A stretch of 41,263 nt of DNA from Echinococcus granulosus (lineage: Eukaryota; Platyhelminthes; Cestoda; Cyclophyllidea; Taeniidae), in NCBI RefSeq assembly GCF_000524195.1, contig NW_020170458.1, positions 330,895-372,157 on the forward strand. The letters are read 5' to 3'. Positions 25,177 to 37,593 of the stretch are shown here, piece after piece. Both the position numbers and the translations under genes were made by a program. Positions within the stretch are counted from its first letter, which is position 1; each line of letters starts with the position of its first letter. The notes under the pieces are model-generated. The model worked only from the letters and a program-made list of their open reading frames with translations, was not told where the DNA came from and made no database searches.

Positions 25177-26600
25177 ATGGATTTTGCCATGATTGTGTGT
25201 CTTCCTTCCCTGTTGAGGCAAAATAAGTAATCGTCTGTGTATTTGTCTACTTGAGTGGTTTTTTGCGTTAACGGCATGGAACTGCGGTCTGGCGGATCAG
25301 CATTTTGGGTTTGGCGGCTGAAGTTTTAATTCAGTAGTATCTTTTTGGTGGGTAAATTATCTGGTTAGTAGTGTCAGCACATTTAAGCCTGTCACAAAGA
25401 GGTGCGGTTCTGCGTGGCATTTGTCCACAGGTGGTTCAGCGCACCGAGTCTCTGTTGCAGCAGTGTTGGGTAACGACTGTTGGTTGTGTTGAGCCCCGTC
25501 GATGTGCTTGAATGGGGGATTGTTTGTATGGCTGTGTGGAGAGAGACTACTTGAATCACCTTGTGGTGAGTAGGAGGGGTCGTGTGGTATGTTGGCCAGC
25601 TTGATCTGCCCGACTGTCTTGACTTCGCACTTGAGTGGTTTCTGGGCGTTGCACTGTAGGAGTTGGCAGGTGACAACTCAAGTGTTCAGTCTACTGGCGC
25701 ATCGTCGGGGCGTGGAGCGACACCATTTCTACGAGTCACTTGCATTCAAGCACGGTGTTGCTTGCATGTGGAATCTGCTTGCAATGGGTCAGCGTCCACC
25801 AACATTCGCCTCAGTGGTATTGTTATCACTGCGTTNNNNNNNNNNNNNNNNNNNNNNNNNNNNNNNNNNNNNNNNNNNNNNNNNNNNNNNNNNNNNNNNN
25901 NNNNNNNNNNNNNNNNNNNNNNNNNNNNNNNNNNNAGTCTTGGTGTGGAAAGTAGTAAGTACTTTCCGGTTGAAAGTAAGGGTGTGACAGCCTCATTGAA
26001 CAGAGCCACCAGAGAGGTCGAATGTCCTTCCTACTGCTTGACAATTTTGTAGAATTAGTTAAGCATTTTAATGTATGGGGTGGCCCAGCTCAACTATCCT
26101 CTTCCGGTCGCTGGCATTTAACTAAGCAGGTCTTTGATGCCAACATCACTTGACTCGAACTCATGTCTGCTCATAATCTTTTAAGTAGCATTCCCCCAGC
26201 ACCACTAACGAATATTTTCCGTTCAAAATTGGGAATCAGAGTCACCCCTGTAATTGCAATCCTGCATCAAATGTTCACACATTTCCTCCCCCAGCAGCTC
26301 TCAAATAAGGCGACTCAAGGTGGATCATCATCATCATTGTTATGATAGCCGTTCTATAATACTGGGTAAAAAAAAATACATACTTGTGTGTCGGTTTGCT
26401 TACTTGCTGGTTTTTGGGTGCAGAATTTACTGTTTGGGTGAGATTTGGGGGTATTCTCCTCCCTTTCATCCTGGATTTGTCAATTACTACACGCCGAAAT
26501 AGGAAAGAAGAAAGGGAGTCGATCACTACTGTACAGAGTCGTAATACTGCTTGTAAGGATGGAGAGGGAAGAAAAGAGGGTTTGAGGAGACGCAGGCAAC
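25177..26600. other. convergent intergenic region containing the assembly gap
   Basis: It lies between the stop codons of the plus-strand aminopeptidase gene and the minus-strand membrane-anchored gene. It must contain both 3' untranslated regions. I see no canonical AATAAA close to either stop, and the gap hides 100 nominal bases. The open frames here are not recognisable. Confidence 0.5.
25836..25935. other. assembly gap (100 N)
   Basis: Exactly 100 N, the usual placeholder for a scaffold join of unknown size. Distances across it are not reliable, and a small exon or gene could be missing. Confidence 0.99.
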
Positions 26601-29600
26601 TCATTGACCCGAACTGTGGGCAAATAACTGTGGAGTTGGAGTTGTCGCCTGGTTTTGCTGCTGCTGCTGCTGCTGTTCCACTATCGACTTTATGATGTAC
26701 GTGAGCACAAGGCCTAGAATTGCCAGCACTGCCAACAAGGTGACCAATCGGGCCAGTCTGTGATTTTCAATGAGGTTTGCATAGTCCCCGCGTCGGTCTG
26801 AGCCACCTCCGCCTGCACTGCCACCATCTCGATGCACTCGGCCTCGATGTCCGCCTGCAGCGCAATTACTCTCGGACCGCCCGTTTCCACCTCTTCCACA
26901 AATTCGACCACCGACACCATCATTACAGCAGCAACAGCAGTAGCAAAGCACCTCCATGAGGAGGGCTTTATGGTCTGTGGAGCAATCGTTGGAAGCTTCC
27001 ATAGCAGCTGGATTGGAAGTAGCCTCGGGATCGGGATCGGAAACAATTTCAGAGGGGGCGCGAAGGAGAGTGGAGAAACGTGTGAGCCGACGGGTAGGGT
27101 TATCGGAGGGCGCAGCGGAGGCATCAAATGTTAGGGATTTGATAATCCCATTAGGAAGAATTGCACTTCCACTTCCGCCAGCACCACCAGTGCCGCTTAC
27201 AGCGGTCTCGTCGGTGCTCCGCTGAACACCGCGCAGGGCGTTGAGCATGAGGGAGGGACGTAGAGACATCCGGCCAGGGCGTTCTTAAATAAAGGCACAA
27301 AAGTGGCCACTTGAGTGTTTAACGGCGTATTGGAGCAGAATGGGCAAATATATTTGCTTATTCCTGTAGCATTGTTTGACAACAGTTTTGTCTGTTATGT
27401 GTTTATTTGACTTCGAGGCTCATGCCTACCCCTTTAGCTCTCCTTATCTTATGAGTCCACTCAAGGTCACCTAACACTAACCTTGAGCAATTTTTGTACT
27501 GCCACTACTACTGCCACCAGTTCTCTTTTCCTCCACCGTGCTTTGTCTTTGAAGAACATTAATTTTACGCGCCACATTGACAAAGGGATTGTCTGTAGTC
27601 GCCGTGGCTACAATAACATTTGTGGGGCAGTCGGCGGGATTGCTCTTGACACCAATAGACGGGGAGACTTTTCGTTTGGCGGGGTGATGGAACCGGGAGA
27701 TGTGATTGGCTCCAACAACGGTAGGGGCAGAGGTAACGGTGGTGGTTGGGTCGAGAATTGTGGGAACCGGAAGGGTTTCCACTGGAGCATCATTTGTCTA
27801 CAAAGGAAGAATAGAAAAGAGCGAGAGTTTATGGTAGAATACGAATAGACTTCAAGCTGCATTTCGGTATGGAAGAATTTTTCAGCTCTCCTACGTTAAT
27901 CTGGGTCGGATTAAGTACTAAGCTCAAGCAAATCATGGGACCATTTGGATCGTCATTGACAGAAACACTGGTGCCTTTAAAATTTGGATACAATGGAAAC
28001 CAATGTCCTACTGCTAATGGATTTTCCATTGGCAGTTTGCGTGAGAAGCATGATCAAGGGACGCCTTTTTGCGAACACACCACCCTAAATACCTCCTGTT
28101 GCTGCTGCTTATGCATGGATCGACGGACTGCGTTTGTGGTAGCCATAAAGGCGCAGTCGGACACATTTCATGCAGATAAGTGCGATACCGCACTTACCGT
28201 ATTGTTTGGCTTGTGATTTTCAGTAAATTCCACTTTTTATCCACCTACAATTCACTCACCACTACGGTAGTTCGTAACGTCTTCAGGCACGAGCCCGCCG
28301 CCTCATTCGTGAATGCATTTCGGTATGCCCTTACCCTAATGCGTTGTCACTGGTTTCGGGCATGAGTTCATGCCTTAAGGATGGCATTTCTTTATATATA
28401 AATGCCTCATAATTCGCTGCCAAAATTCTTGTCCTCTTAATAAGTGTTCTCAGTGGGTTTGTTAAATTAAAATAAGTTAAACAAATGCATTTTCCAAGTC
28501 TGTTGTTCTAATAAGACGGTCTTGAGCCCCATTTAGCAAAAAAGGTCTCAGGTCTATTGAAGTAATTTACAAGTATTCCTATAGACCAAATATTTCTGGG
28601 TATTTGTAAATTATACACCTCAAATCCTTTGTTACACGGAGGGCTGTCTCATTTGTGAAATAATGTCTTTGATCTCACCTCTCACTTCTACCCCATCTTA
28701 TTCATCCATTCACTGTCGGTGTTTTATGACTAATAAATGCTTGTGTATGACACCAGACTTGGCAACGGCAATAGTGGTAGTGCCAAATGGTTCAGTGCTA
28801 AAGAAGAAATTAATACAAAAACTACTTTTCAACTTGGATAAAGATGGTAATTATAGTCTTAATTCTTCCTTAACTATGAGTCTAGAAAATATTCTCGCAA
28901 TGAGTGACAATTATTGTTACTAAATATTTCCAATTGTAACAGCACTTCTGATAAAATTACTGCCAATCAGGCAACTTTTGTGCAAATTTAGCCCACTGAA
29001 TAGACCTGCTGGTGAATACATGGGGGTCTAATTCGGAGCGGTTACAGTTTCGAGGTTTAGTAACTCACTTTATATGTTATTGGAGTATGTTTTGGAACTA
29101 GGAAAATATGTAGAGATCGGTAGTGAAAAAAGTCTCAATTTTAGAACCGTAAGTCTTGCTAGGTAGACTGAGACCTACTATGGAGCCGTTTAAGCTGTAC
29201 GGCGACCACCTCCTTTTTTTAATTCGCTACATTCACGAAATGGGCTGCCTGCACAAGAGACTCCCTTGGGATGTTTACCACTCTGGAGAAAGGCATTCCT
29301 ATCCTAGCATTCTAGAAGTTGGCCTTTAGAAGTTACGTTCTCCGAAATTCGTGAACATTCATAGGTTTGCACTCCCGGGTTGTTATCCTCAATGGACAAT
29401 AGCATATGAAGGCCAACTCTGCACGTACTTATAATTACCGTGAGGTTGAGGCGACCGTCCCGAAATTCTAGCAACTGAGCCAAGAGTCACCTGGGTACGT
29501 GCCTAACACCATATAATCTAGCACTATCAGCATCGAAGATTATGTTCTCATTTTGATCTCATTGGCGTCTGAGGTCACTCAACTCGGGGGACGGGTCAGA

Positions 29601-30675
29601 ACAAATGAATTGACAGAAACAGATCACCCCTAAATGACTGGACCAGGGATCACCCAATCGGAAAACGCTCGCATTCCACTTTCCACCAATCAAAAGGCAG
29701 GGTAGCAAGTCTTGTGCTTAATTACATAACTACAGTAGACGTCATTTCTTCCAACCCTCGGACGTTGAAGTAAAAAGAGTGGTGGGACTAAAAGAATGTT
29801 CCTCTCCACCGTTGTGCTTGGCGGTAAACCAGTTAGATACGCACCGGGCGGTCCTCCTTTACAATATGATTGGCTCTTCTTTCCACTAGTAGCATCGTTG
29901 CTGGCCAAGGATCTTTAAATGTCCGAAAAATTGGTGATGAATTTGTAAAACATCCTCCCTTGTAATTATTTTAATAAGCGCATTGAGGGGAGCTGTTCAG
30001 CTAGGAGCAGCGCAAAGCCTGGAACTCTTCTTTTTGCAAAGCAGCTGATGGCGAAGATAAAACTGCAGATCCATCCAAACCAATGCAAGGCATTAGAATT
30101 TCGGGGATCATTTACCTTCTCGGCCACAAAAACCTATTTGATGGCATAAATTTTACAAGTTTCTGCAAACGGAAAGCCTCTTAACCCTCCTTGCTGTAAA
30201 TTGCTTCTTCAAAGATGTGACACGGGGAGCTACACAACTTTCTCTTCCATCGGCTTGGGTATCATTTAGTCAATCATTCCACGCCCGGCTTCAAATCTTC
30301 ACACAATTCACTGAATTTTCGAAAAAATCTCTTTACAGCTACACTCACGCTAACCTCTTTCTTTTCCTCTTTACAGGAGCAATCCTCTGGCGCCGTCGCC
30401 GCTGTGGTGGTGGTGGTGGTGTTTGTGGGAGGCGGTCGAAATCGCACTCGCCTGGATTGGTTGGCAATGGGAGCAGCAGTGACAGAGGCGGTGGTTGAGA
30501 TAGCAACGGCGGTAGGAAAATAGGTGGTCTCTTGTCGCCTTGAGATGGACGGACTTTCTGAGGCGGAGCCGAGGTGCTCCGACCCTGCCGATTCGGTGGA
30601 GGAGCAGCAGCATTCATATCGGTTGCTAGGACTGCAGCGGGGGCTGGGTAGGGGATTGAGCACTTGTAGGGACAT
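26601..30675 (-). CDS. low-complexity protein with C-terminal membrane anchor and RVxF-like motif; not recognised
   Basis: Three exons join in phase: 30355-30675, 27482-27797 and 26601-27283, giving 439 residues. The first begins with ATG directly after an acceptor AG, or it continues from the exon at 40941-41186, which also ends in phase 0. Exon 30355-30675 is Ser/Thr/Pro-rich. It contains SRRVRFRPP (codons for RVRF at 30439-30450), which fits the protein phosphatase 1 docking pattern RVxF. Exon 27482-27797 is Thr/Val-rich with a basic FHHPAKRKVSPS segment. The last exon starts ERPGRMSLRPSLMLNALRG. It ends with a hydrophobic helix (LARLVTLLAVLAILGLVLTY, 26688-26758), a polyglutamine run and a short tail, consistent with a tail-anchored protein facing the cytosol. 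The middle of this exon is suspicious: the used frame reads Gly/Cys-rich sequence, while another frame reads a clean amphipathic helix. No family assignment is made. Confidence 0.5.
26655..26676 (-). repeat. coding CAG tract (polyglutamine)
   Basis: On the minus strand a run of CAG plus one CAA encodes seven Gln residues immediately after the membrane helix of the anchored protein. A second, shorter Gln-rich segment occurs in the candidate N-terminal exon at 40941-41186. Confidence 0.8.
27798..30354 (-). other. long intron of the membrane-anchored gene
   Basis: A 2,557-nt AT-rich intron. It contains a 66-codon minus-strand frame (27829-28029, ATG start) opposite a 115-codon plus-strand frame (27869-28216). 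Neither has a recognisable domain and neither is needed for phase. The stretch 29400-29690 has a more balanced composition than its surroundings and may be an old repeat copy. Nothing else is visible. Confidence 0.4.
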
Positions 30676-33576
30676 CTGAACTCCAAGCTTGGATAAAAGA
30701 ATGAGGAAAATATTTCATTTGTTCCACTCTCCCTAAATTTTACATGACCAAGTTGCCCACTTAAAGTTTTTAAACTTACACCGAGGGAGAGTGATTAGTT
30801 CCTCTCGGCTCTCAATTTTCCATGATTTAAAAAGCAAATTTTTAGTAAGAAATCAAGCCTATACTATAAAAGACCTGAAAACTAGTTATTTTAAAGCTAA
30901 TTCATTTTGCTAGGTTTTAGCGTATCTATGACGTATAAATGGGAGTTCCATTGTCACAAAATTCAATTTCTCTGTAAACTACCAGAATTATTCACTTTTA
31001 GGAGGACAGGAAAACGTCTTTAGTGTGCTCTATACTGCCCGTTTACGCGGTCATTTAAGTAGCACTAAAAAAAGCCAAAGTGAGCTGCTAAACGTGGTGA
31101 AATCCTAATTAAAGAAATTTTTGCTTCTTAAATATTGGACAAATCACCCGTGTTTAAATAAGATTAAGATAAAACCGACCGGATTGTGAATTTTGTTGAG
31201 TCAAACAAAGTGAGACCTAAATTTACTAATAATGCATGAAGAGACGATTAAAGGTACATGAAAAGGAAAGGATGCACTTTTATCAACTCCTTAAAGATGC
31301 ATCAATGTCAGGGACTTTTCAAGGGCATCAAAAAGAGCGGCTGGCTTGCAGTTTTGCGTTTCACGCTTTAGTATCAATTAAACCTGCCATAACTTAATCT
31401 CATGGGGAATACATACAGGTTCTCTTATAACCTTTAAATAAAGTACCCCCAACCCCATTTTACTAAGCGAGGGGACATCAAAAACCAGGGAAACGAATTG
31501 TTCCCTTGCTCCTCCGCGCCAAAAAAACATCACGCAATCCAACCTCCAAATGACCCACAAGGCATAAAATATGTGTGCGTTTCTACAAAAAAATCTATTT
31601 AAAAGAGAACAAGTTGTAGTCTGGCAGTCATAAATCCCATAATATGCAGCCGACTTGTAGGAAATCTGTCATGCTTAATTTAATAACAAAGAATAAGTCA
31701 AGTTTTGAGAAATGCATCTAAAGCCTTCAGGGCGGCACAATGCTTGACCGGTTAGTTGTGACCTTTGGACCCCACCACATAGTCCTCACAGAAAAGATGT
31801 TTCTTGACCTCAGAAAATGGTCTTTTGCAGCAGCAACGGTGGGCACACCGCCCAAATTAGAAGTCGTATCGTATTTATGTATCTTTAAATATTTTCTGAT
31901 AAAAATTTGGTTAAATTTAAATCCTACTCCTTAAAAGACACCAGGAGTCGCAGAGTTGAAATAGTTTTGCATAATCAAATATGAACAACAGGAACGAGTT
32001 TACGTCAGTGGAGCATTAAAACACCATTAAATGTATCTATTTTTCCTAACTTTGAATGGGTTCAGAGAGGTGTAAATTTGTTATTTTACAACTCGTTTAA
32101 TTCCTAAATAAAATCCCAAACTCTGATGGGTTTCCTTCAATAGTAAGATTGCTATGTAAACCTGATAGTTATTAGTAATACGACACGCCTTCTCCAACGC
32201 ATATCCCACATTTTTAGGCTTTTAAAATACGGACACTCGTATTAAATAATTTTGCAAATTACTTCAATTTTTCCCTCATTTTTTAATGATTTTATTTCCC
32301 AACCGACAAGACTAGCCATTTCCTGTAAAAATGAACCTTAGAAACGAAGCCAAAGTTTGGGCTCATTTAATCATTTACTATTAGACCTATCCCAACATAC
32401 TTTACCATGAAATCTTATTTAATAATAGCTCCGAAATTGTAGTGGTGGGGAGATTTAACACTTTTTGCATGCGTAGGATGTCTTGAAATTGGATCGTAGA
32501 TGAGAAGGGGAAACTAAATTGATTGTGTCAGATTGTCTTATAGTTGTGCTTTCATGTCAAGGGTAATTCTATAACAAATGGCGCTCTACTCAATTTGAAG
32601 CAAAAATCCAGCGTAAGTGACAAAAGGACTTAAAAATATTAAAATGGTACTGATGGGCGTCACTCATGTTGAAAGCAATTAACATTAAAGTGGAATGCTT
32701 GGGTGGCGTTTTTGTTAAAATGGACAATGCTAGACCTTAACGGCTACTCTGGGTCATTAGACTGGCTTTAAAGTGGCAACGACCTTGCAAGCATTTAACC
32801 TATCGTGTATTCAAGGTCATAGCGTGCTTAATTGCATTCGTATTGAAACAAATACAAAACTAAAATTGGGCAAACCTTTGGACATTAAAGTCCTCTCATT
32901 CTTCACTTGAAACGTTATTTAAAAAACTATTCAAGTTTCTCTCAGTTAAACAGAATGTGCAATTTCCGTAAAATTTAAGTAATAACTAAAAGGTATTTGG
33001 GGAAAATGGCTTTAGATCTTGTTCAAATCAACATTACCTTATAAGCGGCGATGGGTTTGTCCTAAATGCCTGTTTTCTGGTGAAAGTTGGGTGACTGTTC
33101 GATTTAATGTCATTTTTCGATGAAAAGGTATCTGTTGATAGCAGAAGTGACTGGCCAGTGAATTTTTGTCACGTCTTAAGGAAAGTGCGTTTGATAAACG
33201 AATGAAGGATCGCTAGTTTATAATCCAAGGATTTTCTTCTGGACAGTTCGAGAACTTGTCATGTTATAACTGAACTTGTGGTCGATGCAAATGGCAAAGG
33301 TTGTTAAGGCATGCCTCCCACTACCTGTAGGGTTAGTAAACGCATTGGCTCGCATATTCTGCCGAACTGGGAAATGTGCAGGTCATTACTCATTCATAAC
33401 CTCAAATGATTCTAGCAACGTATCTGCATTCTATCAGATGGGAGTTGCTGTTATCCGGAAGTAGACATTTTTACGGCAACATGGTCATTTCCGAATTGGC
33501 AAATTTACTCATAGAAAAGTGCTGTAGGCTGGGGTGGTTCTTTATTTCTCGTCCTTCCGGAATATGGCCGGACAAT

Positions 33577-33625
33577 CACACACACACACCACCACACACA
33601 CACACACGCACACACACACACACAC
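33577..33625 (+). repeat. (CA)n microsatellite
   Basis: A CA dinucleotide tract of about 49 bases with two small interruptions (ACC and CGC). It is noncoding and likely polymorphic. Confidence 0.93.
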
Positions 33626-36600
33626 CTCGCCACACTGCGCAGTGTCAGACACAATGCAAGTTCTTCCTCTTCAGCATGAGTGACATTCAGGCTTCGCTTT
33701 GACACATGTCATGCCTCAAGATTCCTGTCAGCTTCCCCCACCAAATGGCTGCTTTTAAGTAGCACATAACTAAGACAAAAACATCCCCCTTTTCAAAAAA
33801 CTAACAACTGTACTAAACCTTCTTAAGATTTAAGTCAAAAGCAAACGTTTATTTGATGGGTGTTTCAATTGCATTTTATTAAGGCTACACACATAAAGTA
33901 GCCGCATTTTACATGGCTTGTGTGAAAAAACTAAATTCGCACCGGGCATAGCTCCTTCATGCAAGGTGGGCGTCAGTTGCGGGTTGACCATAAAAGTTAA
34001 GTAAACTCACACCTTTTTGCGCAGTTTGGGAATGTCTTCACTCACGCATAACGTCGACACAATAAAATATGCTGGACGTTCAGTCGACTCCTCAGCCTCA
34101 CAGAAACTCAGACAATTCTTGCAGTAATTAATTCATCATTCTTCAACACCGATATCAGGGTGGGTGTGCAGAACCGCCTTATTACCTTCTAATTGTTTAA
34201 TAAAAAAGGTATTCCGGCCCTTTTATGATAGATTTGGACAAAAAGTTAGTCTTTTTCAGCTGCTCAAAATGAGGATTAACCCTAAGACAATTTCGTCTAA
34301 CTGATAGACCCATAGTTTTGATAAGTTTTGGAACTAAATATACCACGAAGTAGTACGTAACTCGTAATCCAAAAAAATTTGATTATTCGTAATAGTAGAT
34401 GACCTAACTTTTGAACAAAATATATTCCGTTAGGATAATTCACCATTTGGAATATTTCAGTGCTGTTTACTCGGACAAAAAAGCTTATTCATTTTCAAAA
34501 AATGAAGCAATAGGCTCCTTTAATTTTCTTTAAAAGCCTTCAGGTAGGTTTAATGGCAAGAACTACTTAATCGGGTTTTTGAAATACGGCTGTAAGCTTT
34601 ACAAAAAGTCCGGAAATTCATTAAAACGCAGATGCTGTGTAACAGACACTGGAAAATTAAGCACTTAAATGAATCCTAAAAGAATAACAACCTTAAGCTA
34701 GTATCAAATTTTTGGCATTGATTTAAGAAGGGGTGATATGTACGTCAACTTTTTGAATATGGAGCTATCATCTCTTCATATTAAGGCAGAAATCATTGTT
34801 AACTTTCATTTGCTTTCCCAACAAACGTCTAAACCTAAGGCAATATGTTTTAACATTGTTTAAATCACAAAATCCGCAAGCTTTCCCTTTTCACTCATAT
34901 GATATATTACCTACAATTTGCTACTATAAAGGTGGATCCACCGTAAATTCACTAAAGCAAAGGACTAGTCTTATAAGTTGATTAATTATTTTTTGGTGTC
35001 GCTTTCATTTTCCACATTTACGGAAGAAATGAGCTAAAAATGGTTGACAAAGCAGCGTCTAATCTTCGCCAGTTCATCTTGGGTGACTGCTAAATACTCC
35101 CTATTGAAGCCGAATTAACTGCTGAAGTTACTTGGTTTGCGCAACAGTATCCTTTAAATCTAATCGGACTATTTGGTCCTTGCCTTCTTAAAATGCCTGC
35201 TGTCGAGGCGGTACTTCTTGCATGTGCATGCACGAAGCGTCGTAGGCCACACCAAATTGCTCTCTTAAAGACGGTAACCTACTATGGTGGTGCGTATATG
35301 CATAAATGGGGTAGAGTGGAGTAACAAGCCATGAAACTCAAACTCACAATAGTCGTTTGAAAACTCGTTACCAGGACATCCGATTGTAATAATGTTGTGA
35401 ATGCGCGAGTACAAATATGTATTAGAAACAATTTCGAAACCCTCTTAACTAACGATTGATCTTCCGATAGCCTTTTTTAGTCACACGTTTCATCATCCAT
35501 TCATTGTGGACCCATAACTCCCATCCACCTATTTCCTAAGTGGGGAGGGCCAACCTAGTCTAGGGCGTCGTCGCTTTTCTTAACCATTCATCATTTGCCC
35601 ATTTCGTGATTGCCATGACAACCACTTCTCGAGTATCTTACTCGGTGTAATTACGATACAAGGAGAGGGTAGGAATTTGGAGGAGGGGAAGATGCAGGAG
35701 AGGAGAGGAGAATTATTTACTCAGATAAGCCGCAGAGACCAGGATTAAGTTGTTTTATTGGTCCTAAGCGTCAAGGCTGTAAAACATCCATAATATAAAA
35801 TGCAAAGAAAGAGTCGCACTTTCCACAGTTATCGCGCTGACTCTGTGGAAATATTTCACTTGTGCTAGACTTAAAAGTGAGTCGTTATTGTGCTTTGAGG
35901 CAAAAATTTCTTATCCAAAAGTCAAATTATGGTTGACAACAGCACCAAGGTGGAGGGAGAAGCGTTTTCTCATGCGCTATTACAGATGCAGGCTGGGAAC
36001 ACAAGTGCGTCCCCATCGCCGCCTTTGGTGCTCGGGATGCTGTTATCCATCATTGAGGGATTTAAATTATGCATTATTATCCCTACTCATGTTACAGACA
36101 GGTGCGTGCAAGGAAGTTCCCTTCTTCATCGTAATGCAATTAACTACCCAGGCAACTTCAAACCACGGTGACAACACTCATATCAAGAGGCAGGAATAGC
36201 TGGCATGTTTTACAGTAGCTGTCATCGGTAAAAAATTGACACTACAAACCACTATGACACTTAAAGAATAATAAAATAAGCGCTTTCTGACCTAACCCAA
36301 ATAAATGAATAATTTTTGCCTCCTAGATTTTGGCATATAATTCACTTAAGCGTATATTTTATCCGAATTTCCATTTCATGAATCCTTATTTAAACCTGGT
36401 TACTTATTCCTAGTTCTGCAGACAAAGCGGTTATAAATAAAAGTACCATTGTAATACGATGGTGGTTTATCCCCAGTATTGGTGAGGCGCCACTTTTGTA
36501 CTTCGAATTAGCCCCCTTGTACCTCGCTGGGTGGGCTGGCCTTTTGGGCCATGCCAATAGCCCAGACACCTTCTCCGTGCTGAATATATATATTCTGCCC

Positions 36601-37497
36601 GAGTATTTTGTCTTCTTTCGTCTTCAGGGAGTCTCGGGACGCTACACCATTTTGCAAAAATTAAAAAATTGGTAATAGGCCTTTAAAATATGCCGAAGTG
36701 ATTATTATTTGGATTATCTCAAATTTAAAGTGAAAAATTCAACAAGAACGCGGTTTTGTGATTGGCTGTGAGGGAACCACTCAGGAGTCAGCTCCTCATA
36801 GTAGCCTCAAACCTACACACCCCTTATTCCACCCATCCGGGTTACGCGTTATCCCTCCGTGATTCCACTGACTTCCGGAGCCTTTTTCGCCTAACACAAG
36901 TGAGTACACCAACAGCGGAAGCCGCCGCGATGTCAACATGTGGGCCAACTGGAAGTGGCAGCCACTGAGATTGAACTAACTCGGCCAACTCTTACGTGCC
37001 TTCAGCTGCGCTATTTGTCCTCCTCTTAGCTTGTCATTACAATGCTCCCTTCTGTTGCTATGGTGTCCAAACAAAAGCCACCGATTATTGCGGTTTTCAT
37101 GGGAGTTTTTTTTAATAAATCTCTTCCAATGTAAATCACTGCAAACATAATGCGGTTTTTAGGTATTTGTATGCTTAAACCCACAGGGTTATTCGCAATC
37201 CCTTATTGATCGATTTTGGTCTAAAACAAATCATTCACCTTTTTATATAATGCTTACAATCTTTGCTCAATTCTTAAAATGCTATTCATAGCTAGAATAC
37301 TAGAGTAAGTCTCGAAAAATCGGGCAACTCCTTGATGCTTAAGCCTCTTCAAAATTTTGCCAGGAGAATACACCAATTAAAACCGTTTTAAGAGTTGGAA
37401 CCGTGGTGATAGCAGTATCAAAAAATCTAAACCATTCAGCAGATAGATTTGTTGTCCAGTGCCTGCTGCCCAAATAATGTGCGACTCTCCTTTACAC

Positions 37498-37593
37498 TTG
37501 GGAGGGGTTTTTTGGGGGGAGACTCTGGAGGGGAGAGGGGGGGTCTTAATTCAAAGGTGATGAGGAAAAAGAGAGAGAGAGTAGGGGAGGGAT
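37498..37593 (+). repeat. G-rich tract with several G-runs
   Basis: The plus strand carries at least four runs of four or more G within about 50 bases, then a GAGAGAGAG stretch and another GGGGAGGG. This is compatible with G-quadruplex formation on the plus strand. No coding role is visible. Confidence 0.6.

Noticed and set aside
26832..27225. Long plus-strand frames overlapping the last exon of the membrane-anchored gene
   Set aside because: They are shadows of a GC-rich coding exon. The minus strand has the membrane helix, the in-phase upstream exon and the stop.
27869..28216. 115-codon plus-strand ATG frame opposite an intronic minus-strand frame
   Set aside because: It has no family resemblance and no plus-strand gene context. 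The opposite strand reads more naturally.
33577..33625. Possible repeat array of CRISPR type
   Set aside because: It is a simple CA dinucleotide run in eukaryotic DNA with no spacers.
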